From assembly GCF_002563955.1 (NCBI RefSeq), contig NZ_PDJE01000001.1, positions 1,860,001 to 1,924,000 on the forward strand: a stretch of DNA of 64,000 nucleotides. The letters run 5' to 3'. The notes under the pieces are model-generated. The model did not search any database, was not told where the DNA came from, and was given only the letters and a program-made list of their open reading frames with translations. Made by a program: the position numbers and the translations under genes. Shown in pieces: positions 55,539-64,000 of the stretch (the first letter of the stretch is position 1; each line of letters starts with the position of its first letter). Source of the DNA: Paramicrobacterium agarici (GTDB taxonomy: Bacteria; Actinomycetota; Actinomycetes; Actinomycetales; Microbacteriaceae).

Positions 55539-57136
55539 GCCTTCTCGTCGAGAAGCCAGCCGGCCTCGAGCAGTGCTCCACGCGTCTCTGCCTCGACGGA
55601 GAACGGAATCTTTTCGCCGGCGATCTCGCGGTAGTCCTTGCCCGCAAGTCCCGCCCAGACGACCGTGTCGTCGGCGTCGGCGGCCGACACGGCGACGCGA
55701 ATGGCGTCAGCGGGATCGGGGGCTTCACGGATGTCGCCGTCGGGAACCGCGTCTCGTGCGGCGTCGAGCAGCGCGCGCCTGATGTTCGCCGGGTCCTCGT
55801 CGCGCGGGTGATGGTCGGTGATGATGAGAATGTCGCTTCCGCGCGCTGACACGGCCCCCATCTCGGTGCGCTTTGACGTGTCGCGATTGCCGTTGGCTCC
55901 CGCGACCATGATGACTTTTCCCGCGGTGACACGGCGTGCCGCGTCGAGGAGCTTGGCGAACGCATCGGGGCTGTGGCCCGAGTCGAGGATCACAGCGGGC
56001 CCGTGCGACACGGGGACACGGTTGGAGCGCCCGGGAATGGACACGAGGATGCCGTCATCGCGCGTGAGCACGCTGTCGATGTCTTCGAGTTCGAACCCGC
56101 CCTCGACGAGCATCGCGATCGCGAGCCCCGCGTTCGCGGCCATATGCCTGCCGATCAGGGGAACGCGCGTGCTGAGCGAGCCGTAGCGCTCGCTGCTGAG
56201 CGTGAATTCCGTGGCCGCGGGGCTCTCCATGCCAATGTCGATGAACCAGTCGGCGGAGATGTCTTCGCGTGAGGTGATGGTGCTCACCGGAATGCCGGCG
56301 GCGTCGACCACTCGCTGGCCGGCGTCGGTGTCGAGGCAGACAACCGCAGAGCGGGCGCGGTCGGGCTGGAAGAGACTGATCTTCGCCGCGAGATAGTCGT
56401 CCATCGACGCGTAGTCATCGAGGTGATCGTGACTGAGGTTGGTGAATCCGGCAACGTCGAACATGAGCCCGTCGACGCGGTGGCGCGTGAGCGCGTGCGC
56501 ACTCACTTCGATCACGATCGCCTCGACGTCGACCTCGCGCATGCGCGCGAGCAGGGCGTGCATCTCGGGCGACTCGGGCGTGGTGAGCAGAGAGGGGAAC
56601 ACTTCTGCGCCTGCGCGGCGCTCGGCCGTCGAGCTGAGGCCGACTCCGAGTCCGAGCTGGGTGAGGATCGCCTCGAGAAAGTGCGCCGTCGAGGTCTTGC
56701 CGTTCGTTCCGGTGAGACCGAACATGGGCGGGCGGTCTCGATCGGTGTCGTAGGTCCACGCCGCCATGCGGCCGAGAACCTCGCGCGGATTCACCGGCGC
56801 AATGAGCACAGGCACGTGCGGGCTGTCGAGCTGCTCGGCTCCCGCAGCATCCGTAATGACCGCGAGGGCCCCGCGTTCGATGGCCTCGGGAACGAACTGC
56901 GCGCCGTGGAAACGTGCGCCGGGAACCGCGACGTAGATGTCTCCTGGCCGTACAAGCGAGCTCGCGAGCGTGATGCCCGTGAAGGTGAGGTCTGCCGCTG
57001 GCGCGGTGAGCGAGAACGAAGCCGCGAGGTCGTTCAGGGATTTGGGCGTCGGATCGTGCGGTCGCGACGCCCTCAGTGTGTCTGCCTCCACGGCGGGTCG
57101 TGTCCTTCTCGAAGCGTGTGATGGATGTGTCACCAT
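55535..57136 (-). CDS. murE: MurE-type UDP-MurNAc-tripeptide ligase with unusual HHPR motif
   Basis: This 533-aa Mur ligase adds the third residue of the peptidoglycan stem peptide. The ATP-binding GTNGKTST is at about 143-150, the carbamylated-Lys region is AAKISLF, and [10 protein letters not shown] and [11 protein letters not shown] follow. The diamino-acid recognition motif, DNPR in DAP-specific MurE, reads HHPR (residues 442-445), so the third residue cannot be assigned from sequence. ATG 57136 or the adjacent GTG 57133 is the start; the open frame upstream to 57454 crosses into the divergent rseP gene. It is not in a dcw cluster, so a paralogue may exist. Confidence 0.88.
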   Translation of the reverse strand: MVTHPSHASRRTRPAVEADTLRASRPHDPTPKSLNDLAASFSLTAPAADLTFTGITLASSLVRPGDIYVAVPGARFHGAQFVPEAIERGALAVITDAAGAEQLDSPHVPVLIAPVNPREVLGRMAAWTYDTDRDRPPMFGLTGTNGKTSTAHFLEAILTQLGLGVGLSSTAERRAGAEVFPSLLTTPESPEMHALLARMREVDVEAIVIEVSAHALTRHRVDGLMFDVAGFTNLSHDHLDDYASMDDYLAAKISLFQPDRARSAVVCLDTDAGQRVVDAAGIPVSTITSREDISADWFIDIGMESPAATEFTLSSERYGSLSTRVPLIGRHMAANAGLAIAMLVEGGFELEDIDSVLTRDDGILVSIPGRSNRVPVSHGPAVILDSGHSPDAFAKLLDAARRVTAGKVIMVAGANGNRDTSKRTEMGAVSARGSDILIITDHHPRDEDPANIRRALLDAARDAVPDGDIREAPDPADAIRVAVSAADADDTVVWAGLAGKDYREIAGEKIPFSVEAETRGALLEAGWLLDEKA

Positions 57137-57178
57137 GCTCTCACAGGCCGGAGACAGCCGGAGCAGAGGCGGTCGCGC

Positions 57179-57184
57179 TATCGT
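57179..57184 (+). promoter_or_regulatory. -10 box (TATCGT), leaderless start of the site-2 protease
   Basis: TATCGT lies 6 nt before the GTG at 57191. Confidence 0.4.
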
Positions 57185-57190
57185 TTCCGT

Positions 57191-58594
57191 GTGGAATCGG
57201 TGCTTCTGTACATTTTCGGCGTGCTCATCATCGTGGCGGGGCTCGCCGTCTCGATCGGCCTGCACGAACTCGGGCATCTGGTTCCCGCGAAGCTGTTCGG
57301 CGTCAAGGTGACGCAGTACATGATCGGCTTCGGCAAGACGCTGTTCTCGCGACGAAAAGGCGAGACCGAGTACGGCATCAAGGCGATTCCCCTCGGCGGC
57401 TACATTTCGATGATCGGCATGTTCCCGCCGACCAAGCCCGGCGAGAAAGTGCACGCGTCAAGCACCGGCTTCGTGCAGCAGCTGTCAGACGCGCACTCCG
57501 AACGCGATGCGACAGACGTCGCGGGGGCGATCGAAGGCGCGATCGAGGAGCCGTCCGAGGACGACACGAAACGTCGTGCCTTCGACTCGCTCGTGCAGGA
57601 CGCCCGCGACATGAGCGCCGAGACGATTGGCGACGGCGAGGACTCTCGAGCCTTCTACCGTCTGCCCGTGTACAAGCGGATCATCGTCATGCTCGGCGGG
57701 CCGGCCATGAACCTGGTTCTCGCGATTCTCTTCTACGGCATCGTGCTCGTCGGCTTCGGCGCTCCCGCGGCATCCGTCGGGGCGGTCAGCGAGTGCGTGC
57801 AGCCCGCGGATGCTGCTGAGCAGAGCTGCCCAGCGGACGCAGAGCCCTCGCCAGCCGCAGCCGCAGGCTTCGAGCCGGGCGACCGCGTCGTGAGCATCGA
57901 CGGAAACGCCGTGACGTCGTGGGACCAGTTCTCCGCCATCATCAGGGATCACCCCGGCGACGACCTCGCTGTGACGGTGCTTCGAGATGGCGAGCACGAG
58001 TCGCTGACGCTGACGCCGAAGCTCACGTCGCGACCGGAGTCGGCGGGAAGCGAGACGACCGTCGAGGTCGGCTTCGCCGGCGTATCGATGGCAGGCGACA
58101 TCCAGCAGCAGCCGGTCACGGCCGTGCTTCCCGCCGTCGGAGACAACATCGGCGCCGTGGTCGGCATCATCACGCATCTTCCGCAGAGACTTGTCGACAT
58201 CGCCCAGGCAGCATTCGGAACCGAGGAGCGCGACCCGAACGGCCCCATGAGCGTCGTCGGTGTAGGCCGTCTCGCGGGAGAAGTGGTGAGCATCGACACG
58301 ATTCCCGTCGTCGCGAAAGCACAGACGATGTTCGGCATTCTCGCCTCGCTCAACGTCGCCCTCTTCGTGTTCAACCTGATTCCGCTCACCCCGCTCGACG
58401 GCGGGCACGTCGCCGCCGCGCTGTGGGAGGCCATCAAGAAGGGCTGGGCGAAGCTGCGTGGCAAGAAGGATCCGGGACCGGTCGACGCGGCGAAGCTCAT
58501 GCCTCTCACGTTCACTGTCGTCGTGATCCTCGGCGGCATGAGCGTTCTGCTGGTCTACGCGGACATCGTCAAACCGGTCACGTTGTTCGGTTAG
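57191..58594 (+). CDS. M50-family site-2 intramembrane protease (RseP/Rip1-like)
   Basis: This 467-aa zinc metalloprotease cuts transmembrane regulators such as anti-sigma factors. Zinc motif HELGH is at 25-29 in the first membrane helix and the third ligand motif is TPLDGGHV near the C-terminus. A PDZ domain lies between (about residues 220-300, EPGDRVVSIDGNAV). A charged loop of about 80 residues follows LGGYISMIGMFPP. GTG 57191 is chosen by conserved N-terminus and -10 spacing. It is close to dxr, as in many bacteria, but here divergent murE lies between. The 3' end overlaps the convergent exporter gene by 17 bp. Confidence 0.92.
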   Translation: MESVLLYIFGVLIIVAGLAVSIGLHELGHLVPAKLFGVKVTQYMIGFGKTLFSRRKGETEYGIKAIPLGGYISMIGMFPPTKPGEKVHASSTGFVQQLSDAHSERDATDVAGAIEGAIEEPSEDDTKRRAFDSLVQDARDMSAETIGDGEDSRAFYRLPVYKRIIVMLGGPAMNLVLAILFYGIVLVGFGAPAASVGAVSECVQPADAAEQSCPADAEPSPAAAAGFEPGDRVVSIDGNAVTSWDQFSAIIRDHPGDDLAVTVLRDGEHESLTLTPKLTSRPESAGSETTVEVGFAGVSMAGDIQQQPVTAVLPAVGDNIGAVVGIITHLPQRLVDIAQAAFGTEERDPNGPMSVVGVGRLAGEVVSIDTIPVVAKAQTMFGILASLNVALFVFNLIPLTPLDGGHVAAALWEAIKKGWAKLRGKKDPGPVDAAKLMPLTFTVVVILGGMSVLLVYADIVKPVTLFG

Positions 58595-59960
58595 ACGGGC
58601 GCCAGCGCGAGACGAGCACCAGAAGCAGCGCCGCGAGCACCGTGGATGCGACAGTCACCTCGAGCCAGCTAGCCGGGTTCGTGCCGTCGGCGAAGGCGAT
58701 TCCCAGCATCGTCGTCGACAGAATCGCCCCGATGTAGCGAGAGGTCTGGAAGATGCCCGTCGCGACCCCCGCGGACTCTCGAGCGGCTGACGAATACAGC
58801 GCCTGGCTCATGGCGATGCTCACGACGCAGTACGGAACTCCCATCATCGCGGTGATGACGAGCGGCGCCCACGGCATCACGCTCGCCGACAGCACAGTTA
58901 GCAGCAGTGCAGCGCACACGAGCCACGCGCCGCCGAGGAGAAAGGCGGGACGGATGCCGCGACGCTCGATGAACCGCGCGGCCAGCGGAGTGAGCAGAAC
59001 GTTGAGCGTCGCGAGGGGGAGCATGAGCAGGCCGACAGCATCCGCCCGGTAGCCGCCGAATTCTTCGAGGTACTGGGGGAGCCCGAAGAACACGACGTAG
59101 TAGACGACATTGAACAGTGCGAATCCGACGTACACAAGCAGAAGGCGTCGGTTGCGGACGAGCATGCGTACGTCAATGAACGGGGTCCGCGCGCTCAGCT
59201 CGCGCCACGCGAAGAGCGCAGCGCTCGCGAGCGCAAGGCCGAGAAGCACCCAGCGCGGTCGGTCGGTGACGCCGAGCAGAAACACGAGGAGCGTCACGAG
59301 GGAAGCCGTGAAGGCGAGGATCCCCGGCACGTCCGAGTCGACGAGGACCTTGGAGATCGGCTGGCGGGTTCGCGCTTCGTCGACGGGTGCGAACAAGCGC
59401 ACGCCCGTGAACGAGATGACCGCGAGCGGAACGTTGATCCAGAAGATCGCCTGCCAGCCGAGGTAGGTCACGAGCAGGCCGCCGATCACGGGCCCGACAG
59501 CGGCGCCTGCTGTGTTGGCCATCTGCAGGCGCCCGAGAAGCCGCGGCGAGCTGAGTCCCGACTGCGCGGTGATCGGATGCAGCAAAGCGACAGCGCCGGG
59601 GAACGCGCACGCCGTGCCGACGGCGAGCAGAACGCGGCCAACGCAGACGAGCCAGAACGTCGGGGCGAACGGTGTGAGCACGCACGTGACGGCGACGACC
59701 GTCATTCCGAAGAGGAACAATCGACGTGATCCGAACCGGTCGCCGAGCCGACCCATGAGCGGCTGCCCCGCGGCGGAGGCGAGATAGAAGGCCGTGATCA
59801 CCCACGTCACCGTGAGCACGTCGAGACCGAATGCATCGCGAAGCGTGATCAGCGCGACGGCGATCATGGAGGAGTTGAGGGGGTTCAAGAGCGTACCCAC
59901 TCCGAGTGCTGCGACCGCGATGCCCGCTCGGCGCGGGGTCATCGAGTGCTCATCGCTCAC
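58578..59960 (-). CDS. MFS drug exporter (DHA-type, EmrB/QacA-like)
   Basis: This 460-aa protein has about twelve to fourteen membrane segments. Features are NPLNSSMIAVAL in the first helix, GQPLMGRLGDRFGSRRLFL (MFS motif A) and an antiporter motif C-like GPVIGGLL. It probably exports drugs in exchange for protons. The start is GTG with a TAGAGT box 6 nt upstream, and it is divergent from the histidine-kinase gene across about 90 bp. Control by the neighbouring two-component system is possible. Confidence 0.9.
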   Translation of the reverse strand: MSDEHSMTPRRAGIAVAALGVGTLLNPLNSSMIAVALITLRDAFGLDVLTVTWVITAFYLASAAGQPLMGRLGDRFGSRRLFLFGMTVVAVTCVLTPFAPTFWLVCVGRVLLAVGTACAFPGAVALLHPITAQSGLSSPRLLGRLQMANTAGAAVGPVIGGLLVTYLGWQAIFWINVPLAVISFTGVRLFAPVDEARTRQPISKVLVDSDVPGILAFTASLVTLLVFLLGVTDRPRWVLLGLALASAALFAWRELSARTPFIDVRMLVRNRRLLLVYVGFALFNVVYYVVFFGLPQYLEEFGGYRADAVGLLMLPLATLNVLLTPLAARFIERRGIRPAFLLGGAWLVCAALLLTVLSASVMPWAPLVITAMMGVPYCVVSIAMSQALYSSAARESAGVATGIFQTSRYIGAILSTTMLGIAFADGTNPASWLEVTVASTVLAALLLVLVSRWRPSNRTT

Positions 59961-59966
59961 CGTCCC

Positions 59967-59972
59967 ACTCTA
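59967..59972 (-). promoter_or_regulatory. -10 box (TAGAGT), leaderless start of the MFS gene
   Basis: TAGAGT on the minus strand lies 6 nt before the GTG at 59960. Confidence 0.45.
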
Positions 59973-60040
59973 CGGCGGCTACTCCCGGGGGAGTACATGC
60001 GTCATGCGCCGTGACGACGCGCGAGTGATGCGCGCGTGCG

Positions 60041-60046
60041 TAAGCT
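60041..60046 (+). promoter_or_regulatory. -10 box (TAAGCT), leaderless start of the histidine kinase
   Basis: TAAGCT lies 6 nt before the ATG at 60053. Confidence 0.45.
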
Positions 60047-60052
60047 CGCAGT

Positions 60053-61186
60053 ATGCCCACGACGAGCAGCATGGAGCCCGGTCGATTCCGGATGCCGCCA
60101 ACGCTGCGCACCTGGCTGCCCGTCGTGCTGTCGCTCATCGTGCAGCTTGGCGGCACATTCTGGGCGCTGTCGCGGACGAGCCCCGACGCAGGAGCGTGGG
60201 CGCTCGCCATCGTCGTTGCCGTGATCGGCCCGGCAGCGCTCATCGTCGCACGCAGGTTCCCCGGTCCCGTGGCCGCGCTCACGATCGCCGCAGCCGCAGC
60301 TGACATCCTGCTCGCGCCCGGTCCGCAACCGCCCCCTTTCGCCCTGGTCTTCGGGGTCGTGCTCGGGCTCATTCGCGGCGCACGGCTCTGGGTCTACACC
60401 GCACTGGTCGCGGGCTGGAGCATCGTCCTGCTGCTGGGCGCCTCGGCCGGACTGGATTGGCACCCCGGCCGCATCGTCGCAACCACACTCGGCGTGGCGG
60501 TGCTCATTCTCATGGGAGAGACGATCCGCCGCCGGCGTCAGCGAGCACGCGAGCGCTGGCAGCGCATTCGCGAGCAGAGAGCGCGGGCCGAACGCGAGGA
60601 ACGCGTGAGGATCGCCCGCGAGCTGCACGACGTGCTCGCCCATTCCCTCTCGCAGATCTCGGTGCAGGCGGGAGTCGGCCTGCACCTCATGGACGCGCAG
60701 CCGGAGCAGGCACGCAGCGCTCTGGAACACATCAAGGCGACGAGCAAACATGCGCTCGACGAGGTGCGCGGCGTGCTCGGCATTCTGCGGGGAGAAGACG
60801 CGCCGCTCACGCCCGCGCCAGGCATCGACCAGATTCGAGAACTCGTAGACGCTGTCACCGCCGTCGACGTCGTGTTTCAGCATCCCGACCTCGGCTCCGT
60901 TCCCGAGGCCGTGCAGCAGGCCGCCTACCGCATCGTGCAGGAGGCCCTGACGAACATCGTCAGGCATGCGCATGCATCGCACGCTCGCGTTTCGCTGGAC
61001 ACGACGGCAGACAGTCTGGTTGTGCGCATCGCCGACGACGGACGCGGCGGCGCCCGTGAAAGCGGAAACGGCGTTCTCGGCATGCGCGAGAGGGCTGAGC
61101 TTCTCGGCGGAGAGCTACGACTCGAGACGGGTGCGTGGGGGACGACGGTGACCGCTATTCTTCCCCTCGGAAGGGAGCCACGATGA
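60053..61186 (+). CDS. NarL-group sensor histidine kinase
   Basis: This 377-aa kinase has four to five membrane helices in the first about 150 residues with almost no extracellular loop, so it probably senses a membrane or intramembrane signal. The HisKA_3 phosphoacceptor is His192 in [17 protein letters not shown]. The HATPase_c part has [13 protein letters not shown] (N-box) and [19 protein letters not shown] (G-box). It overlaps its response regulator by 4 bp (ATGA). The layout resembles DesK/LiaS-type kinases. Confidence 0.92.
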   Translation: MPTTSSMEPGRFRMPPTLRTWLPVVLSLIVQLGGTFWALSRTSPDAGAWALAIVVAVIGPAALIVARRFPGPVAALTIAAAAADILLAPGPQPPPFALVFGVVLGLIRGARLWVYTALVAGWSIVLLLGASAGLDWHPGRIVATTLGVAVLILMGETIRRRRQRARERWQRIREQRARAEREERVRIARELHDVLAHSLSQISVQAGVGLHLMDAQPEQARSALEHIKATSKHALDEVRGVLGILRGEDAPLTPAPGIDQIRELVDAVTAVDVVFQHPDLGSVPEAVQQAAYRIVQEALTNIVRHAHASHARVSLDTTADSLVVRIADDGRGGARESGNGVLGMRERAELLGGELRLETGAWGTTVTAILPLGREPR

Positions 61187-61842
61187 TCCGTGTCGCGATC
61201 GCCGACGACCAGCAGCTGATCCGCGCAGGATTCCGCTCGCTGCTCGCTGCGGAACCGGACGTCGAGGTCGTCGGTGAAGCGGCAACGGGCGAGGAGATCG
61301 TCGCACTCGCGAGGCAGACACGCCCCGACGTCATTCTCATGGACATCAGGATGCCGTCAGGCGACGGACTGTGGGCGACGGAGCAGCTTGTCGCCGACGC
61401 TGCGCTCGCCGACTGTCGCATCGTCATCGTGACGACGTTCGAGCTCGACGAATATGTCGCGAGGGCGATCGCCGCCGGGGCGAGCGGCTTTCTCGTGAAA
61501 GACACCGAGCCCGTCGAACTCATCCGCTCGGTGAGGGTGGCCGCTCGAGGCGATGCGCTGCTGTCGCCCACCGTGACGAAGCGCCTGCTCGAGCGAGTTG
61601 CGGGCAGCATCCGACCCCCACAACACCACTCGCTCGATGTGCTGACCGAACGCGAGCGCGAGGTTCTCGCTCTCGTCGGCGAGGGTCTGACGAACGATGA
61701 GATCGCGGCAAGGCTGTTTCTCAGCCCGCTCACCGCGAAGACGCATGTCTCCCGGGTGCTCGGCAAGCTGGGTGCCCGGGATCGCGTGCAGCTCGTGATC
61801 GTCGCCTACGAGACGGGCCTCGTGCATCCGGGTGCGCTCTGA
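61183..61842 (+). CDS. NarL/FixJ-family response regulator
   Basis: This 219-aa regulator has a receiver domain with phosphoacceptor Asp54 ([13 protein letters not shown]), acidic pair DD at 8-9 and Lys in [12 protein letters not shown]-terminal LuxR-type helix-turn-helix follows ([20 protein letters not shown], then [20 protein letters not shown]). It is translationally coupled to the kinase. Targets are unknown; the divergent MFS exporter and the downstream SHOCT gene are candidates. Confidence 0.94.
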   Translation: MIRVAIADDQQLIRAGFRSLLAAEPDVEVVGEAATGEEIVALARQTRPDVILMDIRMPSGDGLWATEQLVADAALADCRIVIVTTFELDEYVARAIAAGASGFLVKDTEPVELIRSVRVAARGDALLSPTVTKRLLERVAGSIRPPQHHSLDVLTEREREVLALVGEGLTNDEIAARLFLSPLTAKTHVSRVLGKLGARDRVQLVIVAYETGLVHPGAL

Positions 61843-61965
61843 CCGGCATGCTCTGCGCGGAGTACGCCAGGTGTCTTCCGTCGGCGGATGTGCCGTGAAC
61901 CCGATCCGACGACGCTGGAATCACCGGCTCACACCGAACCGGTGATTGACACAGTTAGGTTCACG

Positions 61966-62256
61966 ATGCTCATCTCACCCGTCATCACATCACTCGCCGC
62001 GCATGGCCCCTTTGCGGGCGGCGACGGCCCCGGCTGGTGGTTCCTCCTGATTCCGCTGTTCTGGATCGCCGTCTTCGCTCTGCTGTTCACGTTCGTGTTC
62101 CGCCGCCGTCGCGACGCCATGCAGAACTGGAAGGCTCAGCACTCACCACGTCACGCCGCTGAGAAGACGCTCGCACAACGGTACGCGAACGGCGACATCG
62201 ACGAGGCCGAGTACCGCGCCCGGCTCGAAGTGCTGCGCGCGAACACCGGCGACTAG
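61966..62256 (+). CDS. small membrane protein with SHOCT domain
   Basis: This 96-aa protein has one transmembrane segment (about residues 22-44, WWFLLIPLFWIAVFALLF). A basic patch RRRRD and a C-terminal SHOCT domain (LAQRYANGDIDEAEYRARLE) follow. SHOCT domains occur at the ends of many small bacterial membrane proteins and probably mediate oligomerisation. ATG 61966 is taken, because upstream in-frame codons show no start signal. TTAGGT lies 5 nt before it and might be a -10 box. It follows the response regulator on the same strand. Confidence 0.75.
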   Translation: MLISPVITSLAAHGPFAGGDGPGWWFLLIPLFWIAVFALLFTFVFRRRRDAMQNWKAQHSPRHAAEKTLAQRYANGDIDEAEYRARLEVLRANTGD

Positions 62257-62261
62257 CCACG

Positions 62262-62299
62262 GGATGCTGTCGGACGACGCTCGTCGGCCGACAGCATCC
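62262..62299. terminator. bidirectional hairpin between the SHOCT and thiolase genes
   Basis: GGATGCTGTCGG (62262-62273) pairs perfectly with 62288-62299, and the loop contains a second ACGA/TCGT pairing. It lies between two convergent genes, so it probably stops transcription in both directions. The arms contain the octamer GGATGCTG and its complement. Confidence 0.75.
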
Positions 62300-62304
62300 T
62301 CGTG

Positions 62305-63489
62305 TCAGCGTTCGAGCAGAAGCGCTTCGCCCTGACCGCCTCCGCCGCACAGCGAAACCGCGGCACGACCAGTGCCTCGCCTGCTGAGCTCGAGGGCGGC
62401 GTGCAGCGCGAGCCGCGCTCCCGACGCCCCGATCGGGTGACCGATCGCGATCGCGCCTCCATGAATGTTCACGACGTCGGCGGACAGCGACAAATCGCGC
62501 ATCGACTGGATGCCGACAGCGGCAAACGCCTCGTTGATCTCGACGACATCGAGGTCGCCGGTGTCCCAGCCTTCGCGCGACAGTGCATGCTCGATCGCGC
62601 GAGACGGCTGCGAGTGCAGCGACGTGTCGGGTCCGGCAACCTGACCGGGGGAGCGCAGCACAGCGAGCCACTCGAGTCCTCGCTCCTCAGCCCACTCCCG
62701 ATCGGCGACCACGACGGCTGCGGCCCCGTCGCTGAGCGGCGACGAGTTTCCGGCCGTGATCGTGCCCTCGCTGTCGAACGCCGGGCGCAGTTTCGAGAGA
62801 GTCTCGGGCGTCGAGTCGGCGCGCACACCCTCGTCGGCGTCGACGACGGTGACGTCTCCCTTGCGCCCAGGCACCTGGACGGCGACGATCTCGTCATCGA
62901 ACACGCCGTCGCGCGCGGCTGCGGCGGCGCGCACGTGCGACTCGGCTGCGACAGCATCCTGCTCCTCTCGCGAGATGCCGAGCGGCTGATTGTGGCGCTC
63001 TGTCGAGATGCCCATCGACACGTGGTCGAAGGCGTCGGTCAGACCATCGTGTGCTGCGACGTCGAGTAGCTGCGTCTCGCCGTATTTGAAACCCTTGCGC
63101 GAGCCGGGGAGCACGTGCGGAGCATTCGTCATCGACTCCTGCCCGCCGGCGACCACGACCGATGCCTCCCCTGAGCGAATGAGCCGAGCGGCGTCGGTGA
63201 TGGCGACGAGCCCCGAGAGGCACACCTTGTTGACCGTCACCGTCGGAACCTGCCAGCCGATGCCCGCGGCGATCGCCGACTGCCTCGCGGGATTCTGTCC
63301 GGCGCCGGCCTGAAGCACTTGCCCCATGATGACGTGCTCGACGTCAGCGGCCTGGACGTCGCTCGAGTGCAGTGCGCCAGCGATCGCGGACGTTCCGAGA
63401 TCGACGGCCGAGAACGAGGCGAGGGCACCGAGCAGTCTTGTGAACGGCGTGCGGGCGCCGCCGAGAATGACGACTTCTTTCTGTGTCAT
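62305..63489 (-). CDS. acetyl-CoA acetyltransferase (thiolase)
   Basis: This 394-aa thiolase condenses or cleaves acetoacetyl-CoA-type thioesters. The nucleophile is Cys90 in [28 protein letters not shown] supplies the catalytic His and [14 protein letters not shown] the C-terminal Cys. Other blocks such as [20 protein letters not shown] are typical of biosynthetic/degradative thiolase II. It diverges from the CoA-transferase gene. Together they could convert acetoacetate to two acetyl-CoA. Confidence 0.93.
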   Translation of the reverse strand: MTQKEVVILGGARTPFTRLLGALASFSAVDLGTSAIAGALHSSDVQAADVEHVIMGQVLQAGAGQNPARQSAIAAGIGWQVPTVTVNKVCLSGLVAITDAARLIRSGEASVVVAGGQESMTNAPHVLPGSRKGFKYGETQLLDVAAHDGLTDAFDHVSMGISTERHNQPLGISREEQDAVAAESHVRAAAAARDGVFDDEIVAVQVPGRKGDVTVVDADEGVRADSTPETLSKLRPAFDSEGTITAGNSSPLSDGAAAVVVADREWAEERGLEWLAVLRSPGQVAGPDTSLHSQPSRAIEHALSREGWDTGDLDVVEINEAFAAVGIQSMRDLSLSADVVNIHGGAIAIGHPIGASGARLALHAALELSRRGTGRAAVSLCGGGGQGEALLLER

Positions 63490-63652
63490 GAAGATGACCC
63501 CTTTGTCACTGGTGGATGTTCAGCCACGTCTAGCTTCGCACGACGCACGTCGATCTACCGAGGCACGAGCGATTGACAGTAGATTGGTGGGCGAAGGTGA
63601 TCCGCACGGCACACAATGCAGCGGATCGAGGTGCAGCAACGGAGGTGCTCTC

Positions 63653-64000
63653 TTGACCATGGACAAAACCGTCGCAACAGCGAGGGATGCTGTCGCGGAC
63701 GTTCCCGATGGCGCGTCATTGGCCGTCGGAGGATTCGGCCTGTGCGGCAATCCGATGGCGCTCATCGAGGCCCTGCTCGACGTCGGCAGCGCAAACCTGT
63801 CTGTCGTCAGCAACAACTGCGGAGTCGACGACTGGGGGCTCGGACTCCTGCTGGGTGCGCGCCGCATCAGCACCATGACGTCGTCGTATGTGGGGGAGAA
63901 CAAGGAGTTCGAGCGGCAGTATCTGTCGGGCGAACTCACCGTCAACCTGACCCCGCAGGGAACTCTTGCCGAGAAGCTGAGAGCGGGTGGGGCAGGAATC
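63653..64000 (+). CDS. 3-oxoacid CoA-transferase subunit A (partial, runs off the window)
   Basis: About 116 N-terminal residues are visible. The family I CoA-transferase motif [17 protein letters not shown] is present. Blocks matching succinyl-CoA:3-ketoacid CoA-transferase (SCOT/ScoA) follow: [15 protein letters not shown] and [20 protein letters not shown], then [17 protein letters not shown]. These favour ScoA over PcaI. It would activate acetoacetate with succinyl-CoA. The TTG at 63653 has GGAGG 7 nt upstream; an ATG two codons later (63659) is the alternative. A subunit B gene is expected just beyond the edge. Confidence 0.88.
   Translation, partial: MTMDKTVATARDAVADVPDGASLAVGGFGLCGNPMALIEALLDVGSANLSVVSNNCGVDDWGLGLLLGARRISTMTSSYVGENKEFERQYLSGELTVNLTPQGTLAEKLRAGGAGI

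Noticed and set aside
57137..57454. N-terminal extension of the MurE-type ligase
   Set aside because: It is antisense to the conserved N-terminus of the site-2 protease and lacks any Mur-ligase similarity.
61946..61961. TTGACA near the SHOCT gene as a -35 box
   Set aside because: It is only 3 nt from TTAGGT, so the two cannot form one promoter.

Overview
The window is GC-rich, densely packed bacterial chromosome. It looks like an actinobacterium of the order Micrococcales, most likely family Microbacteriaceae. The evidence is the argS-(LmeA-like)-lysA-hom-thrB-rho-prfA order, a Rho with a long Arg/Asn/Asp-rich insertion, DUF3097 and DUF4192 proteins, a tandem-FKBP lipoprotein, an EccC-like FtsK ATPase, frequent GTG starts, and -10-like TANNNT boxes placed about 6 nt before many start codons. 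No taxonomic search was possible, so this is inference from gene content and style.

Layout. 0.1-5.1 kb: an iron-siderophore uptake operon (siderophore-interacting reductase, two tandem substrate-binding lipoproteins, two FecCD permeases) behind a DtxR/IdeR-like box; no ATPase gene is in view. 5.2-10.5 kb: a flavin disulfide oxidoreductase with a coupled HExxH protein, an arginase-fold hydrolase, PspA, a glutamine-amidotransferase-like hydrolase and DUF3097. 10.5-13.5 kb: an M23 peptidase behind a long leader that may be a c-di-AMP riboswitch, a GNAT remnant, tRNA-Arg(CCG), a transglutaminase-like protein and a lipoprotein. 13.6-23.3 kb: argS, an LmeA-like protein, lysA, hom, thrB, rho and prfA. 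The place where I would expect thrC holds only a 17-codon mini-ORF. 23.4-29.4 kb: prmC and tsaC, separated from prfA and from each other by cysK-cysE (minus strand) and by a divergent TetR/drug-ABC module with an unusual four-unit 16-bp tandem repeat. 29.4-38.1 kb: a WecA/TagO-type transferase, an AtpI-like protein and the complete atpBEFHAGDC operon. 38.1-46.0 kb: YaaA, an Ogt homologue with serine at the catalytic cysteine position, an aldo/keto reductase, a TetR regulator with a heterodimeric ABC exporter, and DUF4192. 46.1-53.3 kb: a PP2C phosphatase, an orphan EccC-like ATPase, alanine dehydrogenase, asparaginase, OsmC and PlsC. 53.4-64 kb: a tandem-FKBP lipoprotein, dxr, a MurE-type ligase, a site-2 protease, an MFS exporter, a NarL-type two-component system, a SHOCT protein, a thiolase and the start of a 3-oxoacid CoA-transferase.

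Function. Most of the window is housekeeping: Lys/Thr/Cys biosynthesis, translation (ArgRS, RF1, PrmC, TsaC), transcription termination, ATP synthesis, cell wall and isoprenoid steps. Accessory pieces are the iron operon, two regulator-plus-ABC modules, the two-component system with its neighbouring exporter, and the ketone-body pair at the right edge. I found no CRISPR array, rRNA, IS element or prophage. The most interesting signals are small-scale: the tandem-repeat operator candidate, the thrC-slot mini-ORF, the Ser-variant Ogt, a hairpin over the yaaA start, a recurring leaderless promoter geometry, and a recurring GGATGCTG octamer.
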